The notes under the pieces are model-generated. The model searched no databases. It was not told the origin of the DNA and saw nothing but the letters and a program-made list of their open reading frames with translations. Both the position numbers and the translations under genes were made by a program. From contig NC_135259.1 of NCBI RefSeq assembly GCF_964204865.1, positions 13,154,974-13,218,973 on the forward strand: DNA of 64,000 nt, written 5' to 3'. The stretch comes from Styela clava. Its lineage: Eukaryota; Chordata; Ascidiacea; Stolidobranchia; Styelidae. Each line of letters opens with the position of its first letter. Within the stretch, counting starts at the first letter, position 1. Below are positions 46,636 to 58,789 of the stretch, in pieces.

Positions 46636-47312
46636 CATGAGTGGCAACCTAAGGCCCGCGGTTTGGATACGGCCCGCCAGGCGAAATCATCAGGCCCGCG
46701 AGACATTAATTAGTTATTTCAAGAATGTGAAGGAAAGAAGTCAACACTGAAGATAATATTTCTAATAAAATAATATGGGTTGCAACTCACTCCTTTATTT
46801 ACTTTTAACGTCTGTTACTCATAATCGTTTATTAACTTTCCCGTTTGTTTTGCTGAAAGCCTAGTTCTGGAGGGAATGACAAAAAACTGCGGTGTCGGCT
46901 GCGTGGCAAGAATTAATTAATATTCGGAAAAAAGAAAAATTGTCAGAAGGATAGTTTACCAATGCTCTGGGGTTGGCAACCGAAACATTCGGCGATTATG
47001 AAAAAATTAGCAGTTTTTTCGGTTTTCTAGTGATTTCCAAATTGAGTATCGACTTTCAGCGTCTTGACATCAACTCGATTGTAAGTTAAAACTATTCGAT
47101 ATTCGTTAAAATATTCTAATTATATAATAAAATATTTGAATTTGCCCACTCCTAGATATTTAGTTCGTATGTTAATCCATAATCAAAAAGACATGACAAG
47201 TTGCAGCGTTCTATCAATGCGAAATGGAATGCGTTTCTCACGTGACAATAATTGCGGCCCGCCAAAACGTTGTAGATTCGACTTCAGGCCCGCGACCAGT
47301 TGCCGACCCCTG
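46636..47312. mobile_element. hAT-like element (GGCCCGCGG family), longest copy
   Basis: The left end CATGAGTGGCAACCTAAGGCCCGCGG and right end CCCGCGACCAGTTGCCGACCCCTG are inverted repeats (CAGGGGTCGGCAAC-type). About 677 bp, with GGCCCG blocks repeated near both ends. I see no transposase frame. The flanking octamers agree at about five of eight positions, so the duplication is old. Confidence 0.75.
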
Positions 47313-50300
47313 ATATATTATAGATGATGAATAGGTGAATATTGGTGCACTACCATGCTACAGTCGTACCGCTGGTAGCCGACCACAGATGTAACGTAGG
47401 CCGAAACGTGTAGGGAGAAAATAATTAGTGAGGCGTGTTTTGACGCATTTTCCGTAAATTTTGTCGATAATTTGTTTATAAATTGAAACAAACAACTATT
47501 CTAAATGATGATGTTTTTAAATTCCATGAAATTTCTGGTAGCAAATCATACCACGAATTTCCGGGCGAGGCTGATCAAAATATCCCGAACGTACATTCCC
47601 CGCACGACCACGTCACGGTTCGCGTGATTGTGGAAAAGCAACACCGCAGATTTTAATCGAAAACTACATGAATTGTAGCGAACGATACAAGACAAAGATG
47701 TTTTTATTTGCTGTTTCTAAAATACATCATATGCGCAAATCTGCGTATAGATCACGAGCAAATTGTGCCAGCTAGATCTCATATCTATTTCAGCCGGGAA
47801 TTTTCTGTGAATTATTTATTTTTCGTGAGCATTACACGACTCTAAAATTTTTCACAAGTCTCTACTAAATGAGTCATTCTGTGGGGACTTCAGTTTACAC
47901 CCCTCCTCTCTCGATGGACTTTCCCGAAATGTAATTCGCTGAAAAACACTTCGACAACAACACGTTTATTTTTGGAACCCCGTATTGGGTCACTTTGCAA
48001 ATAAATCTCCATAGAAAGTCCCACTTTAAGTGAGTAAAGGCATTCTCTATGATAATATAAGCCGTAATTGGAACTGGAGCCTTTGGGAATTTATTAATAC
48101 AGACTAAAATATAGGCTCTTTTATGTGTTAAATGAACAACCTTTGTTTTGCTATTTTAGGAGCTTGTCTTAAGCTAAGCTTAGAGGTTGAGGTGTAAAAA
48201 CAATTCAGAACTCGTGATATGAATTGGATGTAGAAAGAAAAATTGTTTGGCCAAATGCTTTCTATTATTCACGTTATTTATATAGAAAAACGCAATCTGC
48301 TTTCTAATCTGATCGTATCGACATTTCCAACCCACACGACAACCATACACCACCATAAACAAATATACAAAAAAATTTCTCGGTAGCAAAATTATCCTCT
48401 TTATTTATAAATTGATTAGAAATTGAATATATATATAGATAGATATCAGTAACAAAGACAATAAAGAACAGACGAAAAAAGATTTAGAACCGTGAACGCT
48501 GCAATGTATATCAAGCAGTACAACAAGAAGATTGCGTAAATAATCGATTGGTCAATGATGATAATACGAAATGAAAAAGTCGATAAAGCAGCCGTTTTGA
48601 CTGTGGAACATTGTTAAATCATATATGACATACAACACCGTGCACGCTGGAGTGATCAACTCGCCAACGCTGGCCATTCATTGCCCCAGCCTTGAAAATA
48701 CACAATCATAAATATGTATAAATAGAGTATAGACAAACTATAAATAAAGTATATAATCAATAATTCGAGCAGGGCTTATGAGACGAATGCTTACCTAAGG
48801 AATAAAAATGGCTAAATGTGCACCTGTGCAATGCTGAAATGACCAATGTAAAATGACAAAAAATGTCATTGCCGAGTACGTAAACAGACAAAAGTCAAAC
48901 AAAAAAAACGGTACAAATATATCGCTAAAATAATAACAACTAGCACCATATATCGCAAATAAATGCATAAAATTAACAGTATTAAATAATAATTGTAAAT
49001 TACAATGAAATACGAATATGCGCAAATTGCATTATTCCCAAAGAAATAGCAGTACCCGAACCAAAAACTCCACGATTAATTGAAAAGAGGCCGTGGTTCA
49101 CTATATGATAAAGTCATCGTATCGCCTTTCCTCTCCCCCGGGATAAATATGTAAATCTTATTCTATTGTAACAAACATGTTAAATTACACAATTAAAAAC
49201 CAGCATCAAACAAGACATGTTGTCAAAATTGAAAGATAACAATATTCGAATACTTTGTAAAGTTTTGGTCGGTATTTAAGGTGCATTATTGGAATTTAAA
49301 GTATTTCACAAAACTGTAACAATTTGCAAAAATGATATAAAAATTCAATGGTATTTCAAATATTCAAAAACTGATTCAGTCGTCCTATTTTGGTGAAGAC
49401 TTCAAAACGAATTAACGCATGTGTCATTTTTTAGTGAACGGCTATTTTTAAGAGGGAAAAGCTTTTTTTTAAAGGAGATATGCCTACCGATATAGGCTAA
49501 TTTGGCCTCAGGATAAGCCTCAATATTGATTTTGCAACAATGTTAAATGGGCAGCGTAGCGAAAAGTCGCGCTGAGATGTGCAAACATGATAAGACTGAA
49601 AGAAAATGATTGATTGATAACTAAAGTAATGCGCGGGACACGCTCATTATAGGTAAAATATAATTTGAAGCGAAGTTCTAGTACAAAGGTGCGACAAACT
49701 CGAAGAAGCAGGGACCAAACGCAGTACATTTTATCAATAAAAGATGATCAAGCATCAACAAATACATGCATAATACATAACGTTTTGAAGACGAACACTG
49801 TACGTATACAAGAATTTGTTGATGACCATAAGTTGGTTACGAAAATGGCGCAGAACTTGACACCGGTAAATGAGTAAACTCGTTGTCTTCGGTAGGAAAG
49901 TTACATATCAATTATGTCTACTTCAAAATAGGGTCGTAAGATGCTTTTTCGGATTGTGTATGCGAACAAAATGAGTACGAATAAAATTTCAAAAGTAATA
50001 AAATAATACTGCAAAGTACTGTGGACAGAATATAGAAAATAAATTCACTACGAGATTGCGTTAAAATAAATACGTTCACTAATTTTGCACGAAATTAACT
50101 TCGTTGACATAAACAGATGAACGACATGTGATACATACACTGCTATGTATTAATACCTCGATAATTATCTATTCTACAACACAAGATTAATGCAATACGC
50201 CTTGAAGGATTTGTGATGAAAAAAGTGTCCTAACAAAATAGACTCTGATTGCAAACTAAAAAACATCTCTACAAGACAAAAATCAGATAGAATAAATTAA

Positions 50301-52127
50301 GAGATGCAGTTGTATCGACAAAAAAGGCAAAATCAAAACTCCATTAACTCAAAGGGTACGTACAGAAACCCAAACTAGATCGAGTATGATAGAGTAAATT
50401 TTTGATTCACGGTACTATTTGTTTAATGGCATTTACCCAATTTCAAGTAAAGACGATATATATAGTCGAAATTTTATTCTAATTTTTTTTCGTGCGGGGT
50501 AGGATGCCAAAACCCCAGTAAAAAAAATATTTTCGGATGGATGGTTAGGTTACCAAGTGTCAAAGGCTTCATATGACACCGAATCTGCCAATTATTTCAC
50601 CTTTGTAGAGGAAGCTGTTGGATTCTCACGGTAGGGTAATATTTGCTAACCTTAAGCTTGCACGCAACAATGATAGTTTAGTAAACAAAAAAGTCTTCTT
50701 CATGTGTGACCCATAATGTCATAACAAATATCCAGTTATAAAACTCAAAATAGTTCACTGGTTTATGGCTAGTGTCCAAGAATTTCAGCATGACAGTGAA
50801 ATATAATTTGATAAAATAATGAGATGAATTTCCATTAAATTAATTATCAAATTAATTGAGAATCAAGAAAAAATGGATCAGAGTACTAGCAAGGAACATT
50901 AAAACAGAATGTTACACAATCATATTGCTTTTTATATGCGTGAATTGAATTATCATCCATTACCAATTCATTCATTATTATTCATTCAAACAACAAAAAT
51001 CAGTCATACACTTACTTTAATAATACATTATTTTTAATATTCAGAAAACCACCAAGCTATGAGATGAGGTTATATAATTCTTTTCTCTAATTTGATTGAA
51101 AAAGTGGATATCATATTTGGCATCAGATTGAAAATATTGTTATACATACTACCAATACACATGATTATATATAGTATAGTAGAAATAGAGAATTCATTTT
51201 TTATTGATGAGGGCTCTTTAAAATGCAGAATAAAAAGAATTCCAAATGAATGAATTCAAAGAACCGTTTTTGAAAAACTGGGAAAATAAAACCACCTACT
51301 TGGTATTGAAATTAAGAAACGTAACATTATGCAAATGAATTGTCAATTACGCATTCAAACTTCAAAAAATATCCTGAATCGAAGCCATAAGATCAAAATA
51401 TAATCCAATTGAAAATAATCTGGAGAAATACGTTCTGGATATGTAGGCTACACTTCAACATTTAACGAAAAATGTTACTGAATTTCTTATGTCCTAGGTC
51501 CAATCAGATTTATAAATAGAGAAAGAAGAATAGCAGTACAACAGGCCAAAACATAAATAAACGTATTCAATCACCACAAATGCTAATTTCATAATACCGT
51601 AATTGGAATAACTGAGCTAATAATACGAACTACAAAATTATTAATATTTAAACGACTTTAAGATGTAGGAAGAATCGTAAGATCTTAAAATTATAGGCTT
51701 GAATCAAGTAATACTGTTTTTTTACTACGTCATGTTCACAGCAATTATGTCTGACTATGTTATTAAAACTAAAATCAGTTTAGAAAATACTTTGAAGAGA
51801 TTTCCACGAAACATGACCCTGTTTTAGCCATATTGATTTTATTGTATTTTTTTAGTAATGCTAAAGAGCATAATGTATGTCAAAGCATACAAGCCAAAAG
51901 TTTGACCAGAGACATTATTCTATTTGCCTTCTAAGAAACTTTTAACAACATGGTCGAATTTGAATTGAAAATTTACAAGAAAAAATCCCTTAGATATTCC
52001 AAACCAATATAAGAATCTGTCACTATATTATATTGCTTAAAAAATCAATACTACATCAGGCTAAATGGCATGGAGAAATTATTACTATTATTATTAATAC
52101 TGATTGATTGTTTTAAAATGATAATAA

Positions 52128-52782
52128 ATATCGCCGGATGAGAACAGAAGGGGCCTAAGTCACATTTTTGCAAAATTCACTTTTTTCAATATTTTGGGGT
52201 TTTGAGCCATGCTCTACAAGGTGGTGGTCTTAAAATCCTGAATTTCTCAATAATAAAAATTTTAGCTGGACTTAGGACTGTAGAAGTTAAGAACAGAATG
52301 GGCCTAAGTCCAGCTAAAATTTTTAATATTGTAAAATTCAGAATTTCAAGACCACCACCTTGTAGAGCATGGCTCAAAACCCCAAAATACTGAAAAAAGA
52401 TAGTCCCAAGTTCAATATGATAGGCATGAACATCCGAAATGAAATGTCCGAAACTTACATCCCAAAAAATTTCTACAGTGCTACTTAGGCCCAAGTCACC
52501 TTGTTTTACCTTGCATCCCATACAAAAAAATTCAGAAGTTGTTGAGAACAGAATGGGCCAAAGTCCATTATGGGGTTAAAAAATCAGGGAGGAATTGAGC
52601 TGAAGTGCCAAAAAATATTGATTACAAAGATATTCACATCCACATTAAAATAACCAGAGCTCAGGTTTACTAAGTGTGAATATCTAGAAATTCAAAAATA
52701 AAAAAATTCCAAATTGTTTTTTGCGTTTTTCTCAGAACTTAAAATTGTGACTTAGGCCCGTTCTGTTCTCATCCGGCGATAT
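52128..52782. mobile_element. Fold-back element with nested palindromes, probable TA target
   Basis: The ends ATATCGCCGGATGAGAACAG and, reversed, the same sequence form a near-perfect TIR of about 36 bp. TA flanks TCGCCGG on both sides, as in Tc1/mariner insertions. Inside, 52190-52290 and 52297-52395 form a second inverted repeat of about 100 bp (each with TGAGCCATGCTCTACAAGG and CTTAGG). The words GAACAGAA and GGGCCTAAGTC recur through the element. Apparent ORFs on both strands are products of the palindrome. Confidence 0.85.
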
Positions 52783-54094
52783 CTAAAAAGGAGGACGTCA
52801 GATCACGGAATCCGGTATTAGAGTTTCTTTTAATCAATAGTTCTATATCAATTACTAAGTTTCAAAATATTATTTTTCCTTTTTTGACATGCAAAAAATA
52901 TTATGACACCATGACAGCGGGTTTCCAACAAAAATCAAACAAGAGACTTTTCTTGTCAACTTCTGTTATGTAGGGATGTTCTAAGGACTCAATTTGAGAA
53001 GAATTTGTCACTAATGAAAGATATTTCAACCAAAAATAATTTATTTTGGAAAATTTAAAAATTCCTGCTATTCATACAGATTTACCTTTAAAACAAAATT
53101 ATGTATGTCTCATATTATAAACATGAGATCTATCGCAATTTGGTGCATATGTGAATTCAGACTATTTGTAGTGAATTAAATAGAAATTATGGTAAAAAAA
53201 AACTAATCAGGAAAAAACATACGCTGAAAATGTACCATGACAATCATTGAAAATGTGAAACATGAAAATTACCCACTACCGGTATATTCAAAAAAATATA
53301 CACAAATAAGTATTTATACTTATAGCATTGTATATCAATGGTATATAAAATGCAAATTCGATATTCCCAACCACAGTCATGTTGTGTATCCATTAACATT
53401 GACCACATCAAAGATACTATTGCACATAACACTCTTTATTCAAATTTATTTCTGTCAGTCTTATTTGAAATGTGTGCTCATGCTTCAGAAAAAAAAAATT
53501 GATTTCCATCCAATACAAATGAGACGGCCGAAATCCTAATGCGTGGTCGCATTGAGCCACAAAGCAGACTTGGCATTAATTATTTAGGGCGATAAGGATT
53601 ATGCATTATTCCTACTTTGTGACGTTAAGGTGCCGCAAAATAGCTGTAAAATAAGCTCACAGGGTGCGGTGCGGTGGGCAAACTTTTAAAATTTGACTTC
53701 ACTCAAAAAATAGCACAAAGTGATAAGATCAAAACATGAAGAGTAAAAATAATCTATCAGCAAAGTCTGCCACAACACAAGGAAAAAAAATTGAAGATCT
53801 GTTTGTAACACCAAGGCACTGCTATCCTATATTTCATGATATGGAGTCATAATCAGGTTATCAAATTTGGTCAAAAATTCAATTTGAAAGCCATTTTAAT
53901 ATAATATCAGTTCCAAATTCGAACTAAATTTTTCTTCTATAAGTCCTTAAAAACACTGTTTAGAAATTAGGAAGCCTAGTAGAAAAGTTAAATCTGCATC
54001 CAACTGGTAATTCGAGATAAATAAGGGGAACACTATTGTGGTGCCAGAACATATTAATAATCTAATACGCCATGAAAATTACATATCGTACCAT

Positions 54095-57000
54095 TCATGT
54101 TGGGTTGGTGGTATTAGCGTCTTCCAAAGAACGTTCCTCCGATTTAAGTCTAACGAATTCTTTTGCGACCTCGTCTCCGGTTCTTTGTGACAAAATTCGA
54201 AGTATCATCCACCCCGTTTCACTAATATGTAAATTACGGCCAAGGACGCACCAACATGCGCAAGAACCTTGTTGAAATATCTCCCGTAGTTGCATTACAG
54301 CAACGCCGATAATTCTATCTTCTCGTAAAAGACAATAATCCTTAACACATATTTGCAGTTCATACATTTCTGGGCTGGCTTCATTGCTCAAAATAAAATG
54401 AAATGTTTCGTTGTATTTTGGAGACCAAGCATTGTTTCTTGTTTTAGTGGCGAATCGCCGCTTGCGAGCACTTAAAAACGGCCCCACAATGTTAACTTCA
54501 ACAAATGGTCGGAACATTCCACTTGTACGCCATTTTAAATTGTTTGCAGAGACAACTTTCACAGTGACTTTATGTTCACCAGTTCCAGGATGAGTGAAAA
54601 GGTCGACCTGAACACTAACTTCACCTTGAGCATTGTCGACGCTGGGTGCATCTTGTGTTGTTTGTGTTTCTATAAATGTTTTGATAAGAGAATCAGTGGT
54701 TTGTGTGTATAACGAAAGAGCATATTTTAACGACTTTAACTCAGGTGTTTTATCCAAATAATTTTTGCGAAGACCCTTGCCACCAGCGTGAAAATATTGT
54801 TTCAATGAATCTACTGCGGCTGTCAATATGACACATTGCTTTGGTGTAAGACTTCTAGTGCTATCATCCCTTGAAGCATCCTTGAATTTCGAAAGGTGAC
54901 TCAATTCTTTAGCAGCTGACAGTAACTGAAGTGAAGTTTGTCCACCCATTGGAGGTAAGACCACAGTTTTTTCTGTTTTTATCATAACAATTCGCCATAT
55001 TTCTTTTAAAACACGTTTTAGCACAGTCTTTTCACACATCTCATTAAACATACCAAGACAAGCATCAAGCAAGTCCATAAGAGGTTTTAAAACATTGTCA
55101 GCCTCTTCTGCAATGTTATCACGTGCTCTTACTGATGATACTGCGGTATTGTTAGAGCCTTTGATTTTACTTAAAAGACTTCCCATTGATTTGATGCCGT
55201 CCTCTATTCTTCGGCCATATATTTTACCAAATACTTGACCGACTTCGTCAAGGCGGTTATTTAGTTTCACCTGGAGTTCTTTCAGCATGTTAGATGCTCC
55301 TTCATCCAAGACTGAACCGCCCATTACCTCATAAAGCTTTTCAAGTTGGACTCGAAGCTGTTGGAGATTGTTCATTAAAATGCAAGCAACTTTATCTTGG
55401 TTGCAAAGTTGTTCAAATTCAGTCACAACGGTTTCAGCATATCCTTGTAAAACCTTATCGACAGTGATTCCAAATCGTCGCATGTAACTACCTGTGACAG
55501 CGGGATCAGGGCATTCAAGTTTTCGAACAATATCCAAACTTTGGTTGAGTTGCGTAAATACATCAACGACGGAACAAGAGAACAACGCATGATGCGAACT
55601 TTGTTGAAAACCATCTCGTTTGTCTCTTTCATAAGCTCCATATAAAAATTCTAATGAAAGCTTTTCATTTTCATTTAACCAATCTAGAGTGAAAACTTCA
55701 AACCATTTTGAATACTTTGGTACAGAATTTACCATAGAAGGTAAACTAGCTACATATTCTTTGTACAGCCATTTTACTTTGAATTGAAGGTTCATATAGT
55801 CGGCAGTTTTGCACATACGATGTGGGGCATGTTGCTGTAATGCATTGTGAAGATCTTCGGTAAAGAGGTGCCACATTTTTCTAGCACTGACTTGTCCAAC
55901 ATTAAGCTCATTTGGAAATTGATTCAAAACATTTGAGTATGTATTCTTATCCTCTTCAATAACAGAAACAATTAATGTGATAAGATTGGACCAGAAATCA
56001 AGAGATTCTAGAGATGAAGGCCCAACATCTTCCGCATTCGGCTTGTTTGAGGCAGCATCATTTGTAGCACTCTGGTATTCTTGAGAGTAAATTTCCCCAC
56101 AATTTCCAAAGATATACATATAAGTTGACTCGACACACGCTTCACAGCAATCACGAACAACTTGACTAGCACGTGGAGGACTTTGCATATCTTGAACTTT
56201 CATACGAAAGAATGTTATGCTTGTCAACAGATCTACGGTAGATTTGAGATCTGACAATTTATCTGGGCTCGAAGCGGGAAAATGCTTTCTATATGACGAA
56301 AGATCAATTCGTAGCGAGTTATGCAATTGATCAAGCAACTTAATGAAACGCTCCTTCCCAAAGTTAGAGGCAGCAAATCGATCGTGTGCAGACACTTGCG
56401 CAGATGTCGAAGTGTGAGCGTAAAAGGCGTTGATGTTCGCTAGTAAAGTACTCATGACAGCTGGAGCACTAGGGCACTTGTATTTAGAAGACAAACACGA
56501 GAAATGAGTCATAGCTTGATATATCGCTTCAATGCCATACCGCATTGCAAATTCATCTACTATTTCCTGACTATCTCTATCAAAATATACTTTCCATGAG
56601 TCTTCTTCGCCATGATTTTCAGGAATTTTTAGCATATCATTATTGTTTTTACATATATAGTGAAAAATATTTTCATGAAGACATGTATATTGAACATGAT
56701 ATGCAGCCACCTTTTCTTCGCCTTTTATTTCAACACTAATTCGAAGTCGAATAGCACCAGACACAGCAGATTTATCAGTACGTTTTTCCAAATTATACCA
56801 GACATCCATTTCTCCTGACAACGTTCTAACTTCGATTATTGTCTGGCCAAGAAAATCATCAGATTCACGTTTGAGTCGTTGTTTTACCAGTGACTTAATA
56901 TCATCATCCTCGTCCCAAACTCGAACTTTGATTCGATCGGTAGAATTATGACATTCAAAGAAAAATTCTTCATTCCATAGTGGATTTAAATCACCATAAA

Positions 57001-58789
57001 TAGTTTTTGTTCTCTTTTTAGTTTTGCCAACTTGAACTGTGACATATGGATCGCTTGACCCTGTTTTATCCTTTGCTTGAAGGCCTTGTGCACTTTTCAC
57101 TTTGATTTTAATCTTGGCTGACCATTTGGACGTGCCATCCATTACACCTTGTTTTGCGAGAGAAATATGCTGCTTGTGAATATCAGGAGAAATCCCAAAT
57201 ACATTATAAATAAGTTCAAAAATCTCTGGCTTATTTCTCTCACGAATTTTCATGCGTTCATTCATCGCAGTGATGATGCTTTGTGTTTTATCTTCAGCAC
57301 CATGTTTAGAACTTTTTTCGGCAGCTCTTTGTAAACAATCTGCATTCAATAAGTCCTGGCATTTTTCGTGACATTTGACGCCACATTCTGTGCATCTCAT
57401 GCCTTGACGAGCGAGTCCCCACAGTAAACCCTCGCACTCGTAACAATATGTCGGTGTAGTAGCAGACCAGATCGAAAACTTATGTGGAGTGGTGAATGAA
57501 ATAGGATAAATCAAAGCTTGTAATGTTTTCTTATAAACATGCATTTTCAGATCATCATCAGTTAGAGAAGCACGAGAGTTAACCAAGGCGGAAGTGATGC
57601 CCGGTTGGCGCTTCACTAAAGAAATTGACATGTCTGTACTGGCCAATGGAATAGATTTTTTGCGCAATTTGATATTTGGCTGACTGTCTATGCTTTCAAA
57701 AAAGCTCTTATTACCACTTATCACATTCCATATTGAAGGCTTACGGTTTGAAGTCAAGTCTGCGACGGTATCACTAGGTTCGCCTTCTGTGCCAGTGATC
57801 TGCATTCGAACCCGATTAAAAACATTGATCCATCTCATTTTGGCATGAGAAAATTCATATTCCTCACCATTCGAATTTATCGATTCAGTTTCAGAACCGA
57901 CACGTTCTCGTTTGTGTTTCTCATCTTCTATTTGGTGACGCTCAACTTCGGTGTATTCGTTATCAGGATCAGTTGGCTTATCATCACTAGAATACCGCCT
58001 TGTGGCAATCAAATCATGATTATAATAATGAGTTGTATTTTGTTCCTGAAAAGATACTCTTGATTCTGTTTCTGATCCTGCGTCATAGTATGACGGACTT
58101 TTTTCTACGTCAGTGCTGTTCTGAGTCGAAGCACTGCTATTATTATTAACAGTTATAAATGATCGTTCTGAAGCAGGAACTTGCTGTGATATAGATATAT
58201 TATTCTGTTGCACATTCTGATAGGGTCCCGGAACACTCGTATCACTACGATAATCACTGTCGAGCGAAGCACAACTAGATCCATGGTTGCTTGTTATATC
58301 ATAACCATATTTTTCAACAGTCCATTGTTCATCACTTAAAAGATTAATTTCATCTAATTTACGTTGTAACATCATCGCTTCTTGCTCTGTTAGATCATTC
58401 GGTAACTCAAATCTAACATCGCACATAACTGCATTCGGAGTTCTATTACGTGTCCCGCAAACTTCACCATTTCGTAATTCCACATTTTGATCCAATGAGT
58501 ACCATACTCCCTCACCTTCTTCGTTACAGTGAGGAACTTTAAGTAATGGTATCCATGCAGTGCCAACTAGAGTATCCCATAATAAACCTTTTTTCCATAG
58601 CTCGATGGTAAGTCCCAGATCTAGTCTGTTAATTTCAAACATGTAATCTTGTTCCCATACTGGTTGGTTGCCTTTTAAGCAAATGGTTGAACTTTTGACA
58701 TTTTGTACTTTCAGTGATACGTATGTTGTCAAACTTTCTCCACTTCCAACAATTTTAGCTTGTTTTACTTTGACGCATAATAAACTCAT
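54095..58789 (-). CDS. UNC13: UNC13/Munc13 vesicle-priming protein, complete, single exon
   Basis: Munc13 proteins prime synaptic or secretory vesicles by opening syntaxin through the MUN domain, under control of diacylglycerol, calcium and calmodulin. One uninterrupted frame encodes 1,564 residues: C2A (1-130), a disordered linker with a calmodulin-type helix (about 316-333), C1 (436-486), C2B (555-690), MUN (about 750-1370) and C2C (about 1391-1520). The first ATG is preceded in frame by a TGA 27 nt upstream, and the amino terminus matches a complete C2A, so the ends look complete. It is shorter than many Munc13-1 type proteins mainly because the C2A-C1 linker is short. No frameshift or stop occurs in 4.7 kb. 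All other convincing genes here have introns every 60-400 coding bases, so an intronless state suggests a functional retrocopy or complete intron loss. Confidence 0.97.
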   Translation of the reverse strand: MSLLCVKVKQAKIVGSGESLTTYVSLKVQNVKSSTICLKGNQPVWEQDYMFEINRLDLGLTIELWKKGLLWDTLVGTAWIPLLKVPHCNEEGEGVWYSLDQNVELRNGEVCGTRNRTPNAVMCDVRFELPNDLTEQEAMMLQRKLDEINLLSDEQWTVEKYGYDITSNHGSSCASLDSDYRSDTSVPGPYQNVQQNNISISQQVPASERSFITVNNNSSASTQNSTDVEKSPSYYDAGSETESRVSFQEQNTTHYYNHDLIATRRYSSDDKPTDPDNEYTEVERHQIEDEKHKRERVGSETESINSNGEEYEFSHAKMRWINVFNRVRMQITGTEGEPSDTVADLTSNRKPSIWNVISGNKSFFESIDSQPNIKLRKKSIPLASTDMSISLVKRQPGITSALVNSRASLTDDDLKMHVYKKTLQALIYPISFTTPHKFSIWSATTPTYCYECEGLLWGLARQGMRCTECGVKCHEKCQDLLNADCLQRAAEKSSKHGAEDKTQSIITAMNERMKIRERNKPEIFELIYNVFGISPDIHKQHISLAKQGVMDGTSKWSAKIKIKVKSAQGLQAKDKTGSSDPYVTVQVGKTKKRTKTIYGDLNPLWNEEFFFECHNSTDRIKVRVWDEDDDIKSLVKQRLKRESDDFLGQTIIEVRTLSGEMDVWYNLEKRTDKSAVSGAIRLRISVEIKGEEKVAAYHVQYTCLHENIFHYICKNNNDMLKIPENHGEEDSWKVYFDRDSQEIVDEFAMRYGIEAIYQAMTHFSCLSSKYKCPSAPAVMSTLLANINAFYAHTSTSAQVSAHDRFAASNFGKERFIKLLDQLHNSLRIDLSSYRKHFPASSPDKLSDLKSTVDLLTSITFFRMKVQDMQSPPRASQVVRDCCEACVESTYMYIFGNCGEIYSQEYQSATNDAASNKPNAEDVGPSSLESLDFWSNLITLIVSVIEEDKNTYSNVLNQFPNELNVGQVSARKMWHLFTEDLHNALQQHAPHRMCKTADYMNLQFKVKWLYKEYVASLPSMVNSVPKYSKWFEVFTLDWLNENEKLSLEFLYGAYERDKRDGFQQSSHHALFSCSVVDVFTQLNQSLDIVRKLECPDPAVTGSYMRRFGITVDKVLQGYAETVVTEFEQLCNQDKVACILMNNLQQLRVQLEKLYEVMGGSVLDEGASNMLKELQVKLNNRLDEVGQVFGKIYGRRIEDGIKSMGSLLSKIKGSNNTAVSSVRARDNIAEEADNVLKPLMDLLDACLGMFNEMCEKTVLKRVLKEIWRIVMIKTEKTVVLPPMGGQTSLQLLSAAKELSHLSKFKDASRDDSTRSLTPKQCVILTAAVDSLKQYFHAGGKGLRKNYLDKTPELKSLKYALSLYTQTTDSLIKTFIETQTTQDAPSVDNAQGEVSVQVDLFTHPGTGEHKVTVKVVSANNLKWRTSGMFRPFVEVNIVGPFLSARKRRFATKTRNNAWSPKYNETFHFILSNEASPEMYELQICVKDYCLLREDRIIGVAVMQLREIFQQGSCACWCVLGRNLHISETGWMILRILSQRTGDEVAKEFVRLKSEERSLEDANTTNPT
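54232..54619 (-). other. C2C domain of UNC13
   Basis: Residues about 1391-1520. The strands [25 protein letters not shown] and [13 protein letters not shown], then ETFHFIL and [10 protein letters not shown], form a C2 fold. The calcium-binding aspartates of loop 1 are absent ([14 protein letters not shown]), as in other Munc13 C2C domains, which bind membranes without calcium. Confidence 0.8.
56720..57127 (-). other. C2B (calcium-binding) domain of UNC13
   Basis: Residues 555-690. Calcium-ligand aspartates are visible in loop 1 (D574 and D580 in [12 protein letters not shown]) and loop 3 (D626, D628 in VWDEDDD), so calcium and PIP2 binding is expected. Confidence 0.88.
57332..57484 (-). other. 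C1 (diacylglycerol-binding) domain of UNC13
   Basis: All eight zinc ligands are present: H436, C449, C452, C466, C469, H474, C477 and C485. The loop [14 protein letters not shown] with its Trp at 457 is the diacylglycerol/phorbol-ester-binding type, so the domain should be regulated. Confidence 0.92.
57788..57850 (-). other. Calmodulin-binding helix of UNC13
   Basis: Residues about 315-334, [15 protein letters not shown], form a basic amphipathic helix with a Trp anchor and spaced hydrophobics, corresponding in position and pattern to the calmodulin site of Munc13-1 type proteins (between C2A and C1). Confidence 0.7.
58402..58789 (-). other. C2A domain of UNC13
   Basis: Residues 1-130. The sequence reads [45 protein letters not shown] and VWYSLD. 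In the Munc13 family this amino-terminal C2A does not bind calcium; it homodimerises or binds the RIM zinc finger. Its presence marks the long, regulated Munc13 form. Confidence 0.85.

Larger units (their letters stand above)
36797..54094. other. Gene-poor 17-kb region
   Basis: No exon chain or conserved domain was found on either strand. It holds a MITE (36899-37134), hAT fragments (38395-38461, 46636-47312), a GAGTC-rich repeat (39497-39725), a family-alpha copy (40264-40680) and a fold-back element (52128-52782). Its right end should contain the 3' UTR of UNC13 and its left end the GPCR promoter. The longest unexplained frame (38732-39088) starts with GTG and has no splice context or family match. 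Confidence 0.55.

Noticed and set aside
52186..52521. Paired ORFs on both strands with nearly the same peptide
   Set aside because: Produced by the central palindrome of the fold-back element; not coding.
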